A stretch of DNA of 64,000 nt from JANWXD01 sp035575135 (lineage in GTDB: Bacteria; Acidobacteriota; Terriglobia; Bryobacterales; Bryobacteraceae): assembly GCA_035575135.1 (NCBI GenBank), contig DATLYE010000053.1, positions 1 through 64,000 of the forward strand, in the 5' to 3' direction. Positions 8,120 to 16,843 of the stretch are shown here, piece after piece. The notes beneath the pieces were generated by a model. It did not search any database, was not told the origin of the DNA, and saw only the letters and a list, made by a program, of their open reading frames with translations. Numbering within the stretch: the first letter of the stretch is position 1; each line of letters begins with the position of its first letter. The translations under genes were made by a program, and so were the position numbers.

Positions 8120-10432
8120 ATGATTCTGGTAGCCCTAGTGCTGTTTTGCGCGGTGCCGGCCGCTGCTTTGGACCTGACCGGCGCCACGGTGGTAGTTCCG
8201 GCCGGCGTTACGGCTCTGGAAAAGAAAGCCGCGGCCGTGCTCATCGAAGAGGTGGAGAAGCGTTCACAGGTTCGCTGGCCGGTTTCCTCTTCGCGGCCAA
8301 GCGACGGCTCGCCGGCGGTCCTCATTGCCCGGGCTTCCGGCCCGCCGGAGGGATTTCGAATTGACGTGGATGGCACGGCCGTGACGGTGGCGGGCAACGA
8401 CCCGCGCGGCGTCTTTTATGGGGTGGGGCGGTTGCTCGCCGCGCTGCGCATTCGCCGGCAGCGGATCGAGCTCCCCGACGGCTTCACCCTCACCACGGCG
8501 CCCCGGTACCGGCTGCGCGGCCACCAACTCGGCTACCGGCCCAAGACCAACTCCTACGACGGCTTCACCGCGGCCATGTGGGACCAGTACATGCGCGAGC
8601 TGGCGCTGTTCGGCGCCAACGCCATCGAGCTGATTCCGCCGCGCTCGGACGATGCCGCTGACAGTCCGCACTTCCCTTTGCCGCCGATGCAAATGATGGT
8701 GGAAATGTCGCGTCTGGCCGATTCCTACGGCCTGGACGTGTGGATCTGGTATCCGGCGCTCGACAAGGACTATTCGGATCCCAAAACGGTGGCCTTCGCC
8801 CTCAACGAGTGGGGCGAAGTTTTCCGGCGATTGCCGCGGATTGATGCGGTCTTCGTCCCGGGCGGCGATCCGGGCCACACCCAGCCGCGGCACCTGATGG
8901 TGCTGCTCGAAAAACAGGCCGAGAAGCTGCGGCGCCACCATCCCAAGGCGGGGCTTTGGGTCTCACCGCAGGGTTTCAGCCAGGCGTGGATGGAAGAGTT
9001 TGTCAGCATCCTTCGCCACCAGCAACCGGAATGGCTGACGGGAGTGGTCTTCGGGCCCCAGATACGGATGAGCCTTCCTGAACTGCGGCGAGCCGTCCCG
9101 GAGCGGTATCCCATCCGGCACTATCCGGACATCACGCACAGCCGCCAGTGCCAGTATCCGGTGCCGGAGTGGGATACGGCCTACGCGGTCACGGAAGGGC
9201 GTGAGACGATCAATCCCCGACCGCTGGACCAGGCGGCGATCTTCCGCCTGCTTTCTCCGTACACGATCGGGTTTTTGACCTATTCGGAAGGGGTCAACGA
9301 CGACGTGAACAAGTTTGTCTGGAGCGGGCTGGGCTGGGACCCGGACCGTCCGGTGATAGAGATCCTGCGAGACTACAGCCGTTTTTTCATCGGCGAGCCG
9401 TTCACGGAGAGTTTTGCTCAGGGTCTGCTGGCTCTGGAGCGGAACTGGCGCGGACCGCTGGCCGCCAATGCCGGCGTGTACACAACGCTCCAGCAGTTTC
9501 ACGAAATGGAGCGAGCCGCTTCGCCGCAGCTGCTGGCCAACTGGCGCTTCCAGCAGGCGCTCTACCGGGCTTACTACGATGCCTACACGCGCCGCCGCCT
9601 GCTGTATGAGACCGAGCTCGAAGAAAGAGCGATGGAGCGCCTGCGGCAGGCGCGAGCGCTCGGTTCTGTTGCCGCGATGGATCAAGCCGAAGCGTTGCTG
9701 GATGAAGCCGTGACCCGGCCCGCGGGGGCAGCGTGGCGCAGCCGCATTTTCGAACTGGCAGAGGCCTTGTTTCAGAGCATCCGCATGCAACTGAGCGTGG
9801 CCCGCTACAAGGCGATTGCGGTGGACCGCGGAGCAAATCTGGACACGGTGGATTTTCCCCTCAACAACCGTCTCTGGCTCAAGGAGCGGTTCGCGGAAGT
9901 GCGCGGACTGGCCGACGAGGCGGCGCGGCTACAGGCCATCGAAGAGATTCTCAACTGGACCAACCCGGGCCCGGGCGGCTTCTACGACGACCTCGGCAAC
10001 CTGGCACGCCAGCCCCACCTGGTTCAGGGCAGGCCTTACGAGGCCGATCCGGCCTTTCTGGAATCTCCGCTGGTCGGCTTTGCCTATCGCCCGGGATGGC
10101 GCAGGTCCTGGTGGGATCACGCTGAGGCGTTGAACGACCAGCCGCTGGTGCTGCGTTATGAGAACCTGGACCGTTCGGCACGTTACAAGCTCCGCGTGGT
10201 CTATGCCGGAGACAGCCCGACGCGCAAGATCCGGCTGGTGGCCAATGATCGTATCGAAATCCACCCGCTGATCGAGAAACCGGCTCCGGTCCGGCCCGTA
10301 GAATTCGAAATTCCTCCCGAGGCCACGGCATCAGGGGTCTTGGAACTCCGCTGGTATCGGGAGCCGGGACTGGGAGGCAACGGCCGCGGCTGTCAGGTTT
10401 CCGAGGTCTGGCTGATCCGGCTGGGACCGTGA
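8120..10432 (+). CDS. Secreted glycoside hydrolase, GH67/GH20-like N-terminal domain
   Basis: The 770-residue protein starts with a short signal peptide (MILVALVLFCAVPAAA). The first about 120 residues form the alpha/beta domain found before the catalytic barrel in GH67 and GH20 enzymes (AVTVAGNDPRGVFYGVGRLL). A TIM-barrel-like region follows, with YRLRGHQLGYRPKTNSYDGF, MRELALFGANAIELIPP, DVWIWYPALDKDY and FVPGGDPGH. A helical part comes next, and a beta-rich C-terminus resembling a carbohydrate-binding module (LRVVYAGDSPTRKIRLVAND). An alpha-glucuronidase-like or related exo-acting activity on acidic sugars is likely. I cannot assign catalytic residues or a family number. The stop overlaps the GTG start of the MFS gene by 4 nt, so hydrolase and transporter are translationally coupled. 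Confidence 0.75.
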   Translation: MILVALVLFCAVPAAALDLTGATVVVPAGVTALEKKAAAVLIEEVEKRSQVRWPVSSSRPSDGSPAVLIARASGPPEGFRIDVDGTAVTVAGNDPRGVFYGVGRLLAALRIRRQRIELPDGFTLTTAPRYRLRGHQLGYRPKTNSYDGFTAAMWDQYMRELALFGANAIELIPPRSDDAADSPHFPLPPMQMMVEMSRLADSYGLDVWIWYPALDKDYSDPKTVAFALNEWGEVFRRLPRIDAVFVPGGDPGHTQPRHLMVLLEKQAEKLRRHHPKAGLWVSPQGFSQAWMEEFVSILRHQQPEWLTGVVFGPQIRMSLPELRRAVPERYPIRHYPDITHSRQCQYPVPEWDTAYAVTEGRETINPRPLDQAAIFRLLSPYTIGFLTYSEGVNDDVNKFVWSGLGWDPDRPVIEILRDYSRFFIGEPFTESFAQGLLALERNWRGPLAANAGVYTTLQQFHEMERAASPQLLANWRFQQALYRAYYDAYTRRRLLYETELEERAMERLRQARALGSVAAMDQAEALLDEAVTRPAGAAWRSRIFELAEALFQSIRMQLSVARYKAIAVDRGANLDTVDFPLNNRLWLKERFAEVRGLADEAARLQAIEEILNWTNPGPGGFYDDLGNLARQPHLVQGRPYEADPAFLESPLVGFAYRPGWRRSWWDHAEALNDQPLVLRYENLDRSARYKLRVVYAGDSPTRKIRLVANDRIEIHPLIEKPAPVRPVEFEIPPEATASGVLELRWYREPGLGGNGRGCQVSEVWLIRLGP

Positions 10433-11742
10433 AGGATCAGGCCGCGGTGTGGAACCCGTCGCCCCGCTACAAATGGCACGTGGTCGCCATGCTCTGGTGG
10501 ATCTCGTTTTTCAACTACGCGGACCGCCAGGCGATCTTTTCCGTATTTCCGCTTCTTGAGAAAGAGATGGGACTCAGTCCTGTGGAACTCGGGTTGCTCG
10601 GCTCCTCCTTTGCGTGGACTTACGGACTGGGGGCGCCGCTGGCCGGATACGTGGTGGATCGCGTGCGGCGAAAGGCAGCCATCCTTGCGGGCTTGCACAT
10701 CTGGAGCCTCATCTGCGCGCTGACGGCGCTCTCGCGGAATTTCCGCCAGCTGCTGTTCTTCCGGGCGGCGGAAGGGCTCGGCGAGACGTTCTACTTCCCC
10801 GCCTCAATGTCACTGATCAGCGACTACCACGGCAAAGCCACGCGGTCGCGTGCCATGGGGCTCCACCAGACCAGCGTATACATCGGCACCATCGGGGGCG
10901 GTTTTTTCGCCGGACTGATCGGACAGTATTACGGGTGGCGCTGGTCGTTTCTTGTGTTCGGCGCGTTGGGAATTCTGCTCGGGTTTGTGCTGGCGCGCTG
11001 GCTTCATGAGGCGCCGCGCGGCGCCGCCGACCGGAGCGAGCTGGGCGTGACCGAGGCGGCGCGGCCTGTCCGGATCCCGTTGCGGGAGTTCCTGAGGACC
11101 CTGGGCCGGACTCCCAGCGCCCTGCTGCTCCTCGGGGCTTTTCTATGCGCGAATTTCGTGGCGGTCGTGCTGCTGTCCTGGATGCCCAAGTTCCTCCACG
11201 ACCGTTTCGGCATGAGTCTGGCGATGGCCGGCCTCACTGCCACCGTCTTTGTGCAACTGGCGAGCATGGTCGGAGCTCCGCTGGGCGGCTGGATGGCCGA
11301 CACGCTGCGGCGGCGCACACCGAGAGGCCGGCCGCTGGTGCAGGCGCTCGGGGTGTTGTGCGGAGCCCCCTTCGTCGCGCTCTGCGGACTCACGCCCTCC
11401 GTGGCGGTGCTCGTGATCGCACTCACGGCGTGGGGGCTGTTCAAAGGGCTTTACGACGCCAACATCTTCGCTTCCGTCTATGACGTCATCCGGCCGGAGG
11501 CGCGGGGAACGGCGGCGGGCTTCATGAACTGCGTGGGCTGGCTCGGGGGCGGCGGCACGGCCCCGGTGATCATCGGGCTGGTCGCCCAGCGGGAAAGTCT
11601 CGGGCTGGCGATCGCGCTGGCTTCCACGGTTTATGTCTTGGCGGGGTTGCTATTGCTGGCCGCGGCGATTTTCTTCACGAAGCGCGACGCCGAGCGCGTT
11701 GAACGAGAGATGCTCCGGACTGAGTTCTCGCGCTTGCAGTAG
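10429..11742 (+). CDS. MFS transporter, anion:cation symporter (hexuronate-type) family
   Basis: The 437-residue protein has about 12 membrane helices. It begins at GTG 10429, whose GTGA overlaps the glycosidase stop. N-terminal features match the ACS family of organic-anion porters: WISFFNYADRQAIFSVFPLL, the loop motif GYVVDRVRRKAAI, and AEGLGETFYFPASMSLISDY followed by RSRAMGLHQTSVYIG. Members such as ExuT carry hexuronates or related sugar acids with protons or sodium. The coupling to a secreted glycosidase suggests that it imports the released sugar acid. The exact substrate is inferred. Confidence 0.85.
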   Translation: MKDQAAVWNPSPRYKWHVVAMLWWISFFNYADRQAIFSVFPLLEKEMGLSPVELGLLGSSFAWTYGLGAPLAGYVVDRVRRKAAILAGLHIWSLICALTALSRNFRQLLFFRAAEGLGETFYFPASMSLISDYHGKATRSRAMGLHQTSVYIGTIGGGFFAGLIGQYYGWRWSFLVFGALGILLGFVLARWLHEAPRGAADRSELGVTEAARPVRIPLREFLRTLGRTPSALLLLGAFLCANFVAVVLLSWMPKFLHDRFGMSLAMAGLTATVFVQLASMVGAPLGGWMADTLRRRTPRGRPLVQALGVLCGAPFVALCGLTPSVAVLVIALTAWGLFKGLYDANIFASVYDVIRPEARGTAAGFMNCVGWLGGGGTAPVIIGLVAQRESLGLAIALASTVYVLAGLLLLAAAIFFTKRDAERVEREMLRTEFSRLQ

Positions 11743-11977
11743 GAGAGCACGCACACGGCCCGCTCGTCGGGCGCTGACCGCACCGCCGGGTTGCACGCCG
11801 TCACCGTATGAGTCCCGAGCCTCTGTTAGACTACGCTTTTCACTGGACGGACCCACACGGAGCAAAGTTTATGGGAGTCGCTAGCCCGGCGGCCGGGGCC
11901 GAACTTGTACGTGACATCGTCAATTCCGCGTACCCTTCGGGTTCAAGGGGTAGGGGCTGAAGGCGAGAGGCGCCGCC
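11743..11977. other. Intergenic region between MFS transporter and DAACS symporter
   Basis: These 235 nt hold no gene that I can support. A small imperfect hairpin (tacccttcgggttcaaggggta, about 11932-11953) lies close to the next gene. I see no clear promoter or U-tract terminator. Confidence 0.4.
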
Positions 11978-13273
11978 ATGGAGGCCAAGCACACCGAAGC
12001 CGCCGGCATCCCCACGCGTCTGATCTTCCTGGCGCTCGTGGGCGGCGCCGCCGCCGGTCTGGCCGCCAATGGCCTTGCCGGAGGGCACCCGCGCCTGTTG
12101 TGGATCGTCCGCAACGTGGCCGAGCCGGTGGGGCAAGTGTGGCTGCGGATGCTGTTCATGGTGGTGGTGCCGCTGATTTTTTCCACCATGGTGCTGGGGG
12201 TGGCGCAACTCGGGCAATTGCACCGGCTGGGGCGAATTCTCGGCAAGACGCTGTTGCTGTTTTTGTTGGGGACGGCGCTGGCGGCCACGCTGGGACTGGC
12301 GCTCGTCAACGCCGTTCGGCCGGGTGCGGGGCTGCCCCAGGCAGTGACCGAGCAAGTGCTCGCCGAATACCGGGGCGCGGCCGAAAAGACCGTGGCGGGG
12401 TTCACGGGATTCGGCCTGTCCACATTCGTCAACATCGTGCCGCGCAACCCGCTGGATGCGGCAGCCCGCGGCGACTTTCTGGCTCTGATCTTTTTCGCCC
12501 TGGTGTTCGGAGCGGCGCTTGCCAGAGTGCCGGCGGAGAAGGCCCGGCCGCTGAGCGACGTGCTGGCGGGCGTAGCCGAGGTGATGATCCGGATCATCGG
12601 CTTTGTCATGAAGCTGGCGCCGCTGGGAGTGGGGATGCTCGTGTTCGCCACCGCGTCGCGCTTCGGCTTCGGGCTGCTCCGGGCTCTGGCGCTGTACGTA
12701 CTGGTCGTGGTCGCGGGGCTGTCGCTTCACCTGTTTGGAACGATTTCGGTGCTGGTGCGCGTGCTGGCACGCGAGTCGCCCGTCCGGTTTTTCCGCAGCG
12801 TGTGGGTGATCATGATTACGGCTTTCTCAACGAGTTCCTCCAACGCGACTCTGCCCACGAGCATGCGCGTCAGCGAAACGGCCCTCGGGATTCCCCGCTC
12901 GATCTCGGGTTTCGTGCTTCCGCTGGGCGCCACGGCGAACATGCACGGGACAGCCTTGTTTGAAGGCGTCACCGTCCTGTTTCTGGCGCAGGTGTTCGGC
13001 GTCGGGCTGTCGCTCCCCGAGCAGGTGATCGTGCTGATCCTGTCGGTGACGACGGCTATCGGCGCGGCAGGCGTGCCGGCGGGCTCGATTCCCCTGCTGG
13101 CGATGGTGCTCGAGACCGTGCACGTGCCGGCGCAGGGCATTGCCCTGATTCTGGGGGTGGACCGGCTGCTCGACATGTGCCGCACGACCCTGAACGTGAT
13201 CGGAGACGTGGCGACCGCCCTCTGCATCACCCGGTCGGAGAAGCTGGCACCCGAGGAGGCTCGAGTCGAGTAG
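11978..13273 (+). CDS. Dicarboxylate/amino acid:cation symporter (DAACS, GltP/DctA-like)
   Basis: The 431-residue protein shows the elevator-type fold of the DAACS family. It has an N-terminal scaffold (MLFMVVVPLIFSTMVLGVAQ), the serine-rich re-entrant hairpin STSSSNATLPTSM, a second transport segment GFVLPLGATANMHGTALFEG with the NMxG-type sodium site, and a C-terminal substrate helix DRLLDMCRTTLNVIGD that keeps the Asp and Asn of the family. It should import glutamate, aspartate or C4-dicarboxylates with Na+ or H+. The long Asp-Asn rich helix favours acidic amino acids or dicarboxylates over neutral ones. It converges on a second, unrelated glutamate-type symporter 17 nt away. Confidence 0.9.
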   Translation: MEAKHTEAAGIPTRLIFLALVGGAAAGLAANGLAGGHPRLLWIVRNVAEPVGQVWLRMLFMVVVPLIFSTMVLGVAQLGQLHRLGRILGKTLLLFLLGTALAATLGLALVNAVRPGAGLPQAVTEQVLAEYRGAAEKTVAGFTGFGLSTFVNIVPRNPLDAAARGDFLALIFFALVFGAALARVPAEKARPLSDVLAGVAEVMIRIIGFVMKLAPLGVGMLVFATASRFGFGLLRALALYVLVVVAGLSLHLFGTISVLVRVLARESPVRFFRSVWVIMITAFSTSSSNATLPTSMRVSETALGIPRSISGFVLPLGATANMHGTALFEGVTVLFLAQVFGVGLSLPEQVIVLILSVTTAIGAAGVPAGSIPLLAMVLETVHVPAQGIALILGVDRLLDMCRTTLNVIGDVATALCITRSEKLAPEEARVE

Positions 13274-13290
13274 GCGGCCCGGCGAGGCCT

Positions 13291-14538
13291 TCAGCGTAGT
13301 AGGTTTGCCGTCACGGTGATCACCAAAGCGTTGCTGAAGTCAATCAGGAAAGCGCCGACAAGGCTGACGACCATGACAGCGCGCACGGCAGGGCCGTATT
13401 TTTCCGTGAGCACCTGCATGCAGGCCAGTGCGTTGGCGGTAGTGCCGAGCATAAAGCCGATGTAGCCGGCGGCCATGACGGCCGAGTCGTAATCGCGCCC
13501 CATCACGGGAAACGACACCGCCGCGGCCAGAAGCCACGTCAGTACGACCTGTGCGATCAGAATCAGGAGGACGGGCCCCGCCAGGTGCACCAGCTCCCAG
13601 AGGCGCAACGTCAGAAGCGCCATGACAATGAACAGGTTGAGCGCGACGGCGGCGATCTCGTCTATGTGGTGCTGCGCGATGCGTGCAAAGTGGAGGCGAT
13701 CGTCCAGGTTGCGGAGCAGAGCTGCCGCGACCATGGCGCCGATGTAAGCCGGCAGGACCACGCCCGCCCGCGCGATGGCGCCACTGAGGAGCGTTCCGAG
13801 CCCCATGGCCACGGCGATGGCGACCACGTTACCCAACAGCGAAGCCTTGCCGGGAACGGTGCGTTCGACTGCGAGCGAAGCTCGCGGCTCCGGGACGTCT
13901 CCGGCATGGGCGGAGTGCCCGAGCTCTCCGAGACCGTCTGCGGTGTTGGCCGGCGCGACCGGGCGCAGTCCTTGCCTTTCGATGATGCGCCCTCCGGCGT
14001 AGCCGCCCAGCAGGCCGCTGGAGGTGATGCCGAACATGGCCGCGGCGATGCCCAGGGTGGTCGCCCCGGTCAGACCCATCTGCTCGAAGGTGGCGCCGAA
14101 AGCCAGCGCCGTGGCGGGACCTCCGGCGGCGGCGACGGAACCGCAGACCACACCGATGAGGGGGTCCAGGCGCATCAGCAATGCCAGTCCGATTCCCGCG
14201 GCGTTCTGCAACACGGCGCCCCCTGTGGCCAGGAGCCAGAACACGAGCACCTGACGGCCTCCCTGTCGAATCATCCGCAGGCGAGCGCTCATGCCCACGC
14301 TGGTGAAGAAGGCGACCATGAGGATGTCGCGCAAGGTCATGTCCATTTCCACGTTGAGCCAGCGGTCGCGCAGGAGAAGTACGAGCAGGGCCCAGAGCAT
14401 GCCGCCGAGCACCGAAGCGGGAATGTGGAGGCGGTCAAGGAGAGAAATCCTGCGCTTGAGCCACGTGCCCATGGCCACGCCGAGTGCGGCGACCGCGAGC
14501 ACCTGGACTGCGTCGAGGCGGACGGCAGTCACAGGCAT
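13291..14538 (-). CDS. GltS-like sodium:glutamate symporter (ESS family)
   Basis: The 415-residue protein has about ten membrane helices in the inverted-repeat arrangement of the ESS family. Family-like segments include LHIPASVLGGMLWALLVLLL, FFTSVGMSARLRMIRQGGR, CGSVAAAGGPATALAFGATF (the counterpart of the GltS glycine-rich pore loop) and a matching second-half segment MAAGYIGFMLGTTANALACM. GltS imports L- or D-glutamate with Na+. A hydrophilic loop of about 35 residues in mid-protein (around GLGELGHSAHAGDVPEPRAS) is longer than in E. coli GltS. The gene lies 7 nt downstream of ubiD-like on the same strand and may be co-transcribed with it. Confidence 0.82.
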   Translation of the reverse strand: MPVTAVRLDAVQVLAVAALGVAMGTWLKRRISLLDRLHIPASVLGGMLWALLVLLLRDRWLNVEMDMTLRDILMVAFFTSVGMSARLRMIRQGGRQVLVFWLLATGGAVLQNAAGIGLALLMRLDPLIGVVCGSVAAAGGPATALAFGATFEQMGLTGATTLGIAAAMFGITSSGLLGGYAGGRIIERQGLRPVAPANTADGLGELGHSAHAGDVPEPRASLAVERTVPGKASLLGNVVAIAVAMGLGTLLSGAIARAGVVLPAYIGAMVAAALLRNLDDRLHFARIAQHHIDEIAAVALNLFIVMALLTLRLWELVHLAGPVLLILIAQVVLTWLLAAAVSFPVMGRDYDSAVMAAGYIGFMLGTTANALACMQVLTEKYGPAVRAVMVVSLVGAFLIDFSNALVITVTANLLR

Positions 14539-14545
14539 TCCGCAC

Positions 14546-16000
14546 TCAGCCGAGACCGGCGCGCTGCCAGAGCTCGTCCACGCGCCGCTTAATTTCCGGC
14601 GTCATGCGGATCACGTCCGGCCACGGGCGCGTAAAGCCTTCCTCGCGCCACTTGCGGGTCGCGTCCACTCCCATTTTGGAACCGAAGTTCGGCAGGCGGC
14701 TGGCATGGTCGAGTGAGTCCACAGGTCCGAGAACGAACTCGATGTCCCGCTCGGGATCGATATTATTGAGGGCTTTCCACACCACCTCGCGCGGGTTCTG
14801 TACGTCCACGTCGTCGTCCACGACGACGATGCACTTGGTGAACATGGCCTGCCCGAGGCCCCAGATGGCGTGCATCACCTTACGGGCGTGTCCCGGGTAG
14901 GATTTGCGGATGGAAACCAGCATGAGGTTGTGGAAGATCCCTTCGGCGGGCATGGAAATATCCCGGATTTCCGGCAGCTGCAGCCGCATGAGGGGCAGGA
15001 AAATCCGCTCGATGGCTTTGCCCATGTAGTAATCCTCCATGGGCGGCGGGCCGACGATGGTGGTGGCGTAGATCGGGTCGCGGCGCTGGGTGATGCAGGT
15101 GACGTGGAAGACGGGGTAGTCGTCCTCGAGGGAGTAAAAGCCGGTGTGATCGCCGAACGGGCCCTCGGTCCGCAGCTCGCCGAGCTCGACGTATCCTTCC
15201 AGGACGATTTCGGCGTTGGCCGGCACTTCCAGATCGCAGGTTTCGCAGCGCACCATCTCCACCGGCTTGCCGCGCAGGAAACCCGCGAACAGCATCTCGT
15301 CCAGATCCGGAGGAAGGGGCAGGATACCGGAGTACATGGTGGCCGGATCAGCGCCGATGGCCACGGCAACCGCCATCCGTTCGCCCTTGCCGTGTTCCCG
15401 GAGGCGGCGCCGGTAGTGCTCGGCGCCGTGCTTGTGCGTCTGCCAGTGCATGCCCGTGGTGCGGTCATCGTAGACCTGCATGCGGTAGACGCCGCAGTTG
15501 CGCTTGCCGCTTTCCGGGTCGCGCGTAAATACGAGCGGGAAGGTGATAAAGCGACCGCCGTCCTGCGGCCAGCACTGAAGGATGGGGTAGTCGAACAGGG
15601 AAAAGCCGTCGCGGCGGATGACCTCCTTGCAAGGGCCGCTCGCAACCGTCCGGGGGAAGAAAGCTCCGAGCTCCGCCAGCTTGGGAAGCATCTTCAGTTT
15701 GTCGATCAGCCCCTGCGGCATGCGCATCTCCAGAAATTCAGCGATGCGCCGCGCGATGTCCTCCACAGAAGGGGTTTCCAGGGCGATCTCCATGCGGCGC
15801 ATGCTGGCGAAGGCGTTGATGAGCACGGGGACGGCGGAGCCTTTCGGGCGTTCGAAGAGAAGGGCCGGCCCGCCCCGTTTGACGGCGCGGTCGGCGAACT
15901 CGGCGATCTCCAGCACGGGATCCACCTCGAAAGGAACTCGCTTGAGTTCGTGTTCCCGCTCGAGGGCGCGGATGAAATCGCGTAAATCGGCGTAAGCCAT
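14546..16000 (-). CDS. UbiD-family prenylated-FMN decarboxylase
   Basis: The 484-residue protein matches the UbiD fold over its full length (E. coli UbiD is similar in size). Recognisable blocks are the N-terminal YADLRDFIRALEREHELKRV, the cofactor/substrate region YRMQVYDDRTTGMHWQTHKH, AVAIGADPATMYSGILPLP, and EGPFGDHTGFYSLEDDYPVF. These bind prenylated FMN and the catalytic Glu-Arg-Glu network in the family. Reversible (de)carboxylation of an aromatic or alpha-beta-unsaturated acid is expected. In this lineage a quinone-biosynthesis step is the likeliest role, but a catabolic substrate is possible. No UbiX prenyltransferase gene is seen here. AAAGGA lies upstream of the ATG. FabG-like starts 48 nt away on the other strand. 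Confidence 0.9.
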   Translation of the reverse strand: MAYADLRDFIRALEREHELKRVPFEVDPVLEIAEFADRAVKRGGPALLFERPKGSAVPVLINAFASMRRMEIALETPSVEDIARRIAEFLEMRMPQGLIDKLKMLPKLAELGAFFPRTVASGPCKEVIRRDGFSLFDYPILQCWPQDGGRFITFPLVFTRDPESGKRNCGVYRMQVYDDRTTGMHWQTHKHGAEHYRRRLREHGKGERMAVAVAIGADPATMYSGILPLPPDLDEMLFAGFLRGKPVEMVRCETCDLEVPANAEIVLEGYVELGELRTEGPFGDHTGFYSLEDDYPVFHVTCITQRRDPIYATTIVGPPPMEDYYMGKAIERIFLPLMRLQLPEIRDISMPAEGIFHNLMLVSIRKSYPGHARKVMHAIWGLGQAMFTKCIVVVDDDVDVQNPREVVWKALNNIDPERDIEFVLGPVDSLDHASRLPNFGSKMGVDATRKWREEGFTRPWPDVIRMTPEIKRRVDELWQRAGLG

Positions 16001-16048
16001 GAGCGAATTTCCTTTCTACTATGATGGGGGATTCTCTACCAAACTCCT

Positions 16049-16783
16049 ATGGAGACACGCACGGCACTGATTACCGGCGCCAGCCGCGGCATCGGCCGAG
16101 CCACGGCCCTGCGGCTGGCTCAAAACGGGTGGAACATTGTGGCGACATCCCGCAAGATCGAGTTCGACGACGCCGCCCGCAGTGAAATCGCCCGGGCCGC
16201 CCAGCGGGCCCTGTTCATCAATATGGATATGGCCTCTCTGGATTCCATCCGCGCGGGCTTCACCAGGGCACTCGGGGAGTTCGGCCGCATAGACGTGCTG
16301 GTGAACAATGCCGGCATCACGCGCGACGGACTGGCGCTCCGGATGAAACCCGAGGAGTGGCAAAGCGTGCTGGAGGTGAACCTGAACGGCGCCTTTTATG
16401 CCATCCAGCAGGCGCTGCCGGGAATGGTGCGACAGCGCTGGGGCCGGATCATCAATATCACGTCCGTGGTCGGTCTGACGGGGAATGTCGGGCAGGCCAA
16501 CTACGTCAGCGCCAAGGCGGGGCTCATCGGACTGACGAAGGCTCTGGCGCGGGAACTGGCCGGCCGCAATATCACGGTGAACGCCGTGGCGCCGGGGTTC
16601 ATCGAAACCGAGATGACGGCGGGGCTGCCGCAGGAAGTCAAAGAGCGCATGCTGGCGGCCATTGCGCTCGGGCGATTCGGCAAGCCGGAAGACGTCGCTG
16701 GGGCGGTCGCGTTTCTGGCAAGCGAAGAGGCGGGCTACATCACCGGCCATGTGCTGAACGTCAACGGGGGGATGTACATGTAG
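16049..16783 (+). CDS. FabG-like 3-oxoacyl-ACP reductase (SDR family)
   Basis: This 244-residue classical short-chain dehydrogenase has an NADP-binding TGASRGIG near residue 9-16, VLVNNAGITRDGLALRMK near 85, and the catalytic Ser/Tyr/Lys set in ITSVVGLTGNVGQANYVSAK (Tyr and Lys in YVSAK, about 150-154). PGFIETEMT and YITGHVLNVNGGMYM follow, as in FabG, which reduces 3-oxoacyl-ACP in fatty acid synthesis. No other fab genes are close, so it could be a paralogue serving another acyl or hydroxy substrate. It is divergent from ubiD-like. No clear Shine-Dalgarno is visible. Confidence 0.85.
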   Translation: METRTALITGASRGIGRATALRLAQNGWNIVATSRKIEFDDAARSEIARAAQRALFINMDMASLDSIRAGFTRALGEFGRIDVLVNNAGITRDGLALRMKPEEWQSVLEVNLNGAFYAIQQALPGMVRQRWGRIINITSVVGLTGNVGQANYVSAKAGLIGLTKALARELAGRNITVNAVAPGFIETEMTAGLPQEVKERMLAAIALGRFGKPEDVAGAVAFLASEEAGYITGHVLNVNGGMYM

Positions 16784-16843
16784 CGGCTGCGGGAACACAT
16801 GGTCGCTCGCATCCGTTTGAGATAATGAAGCTGCAACAGCCCC

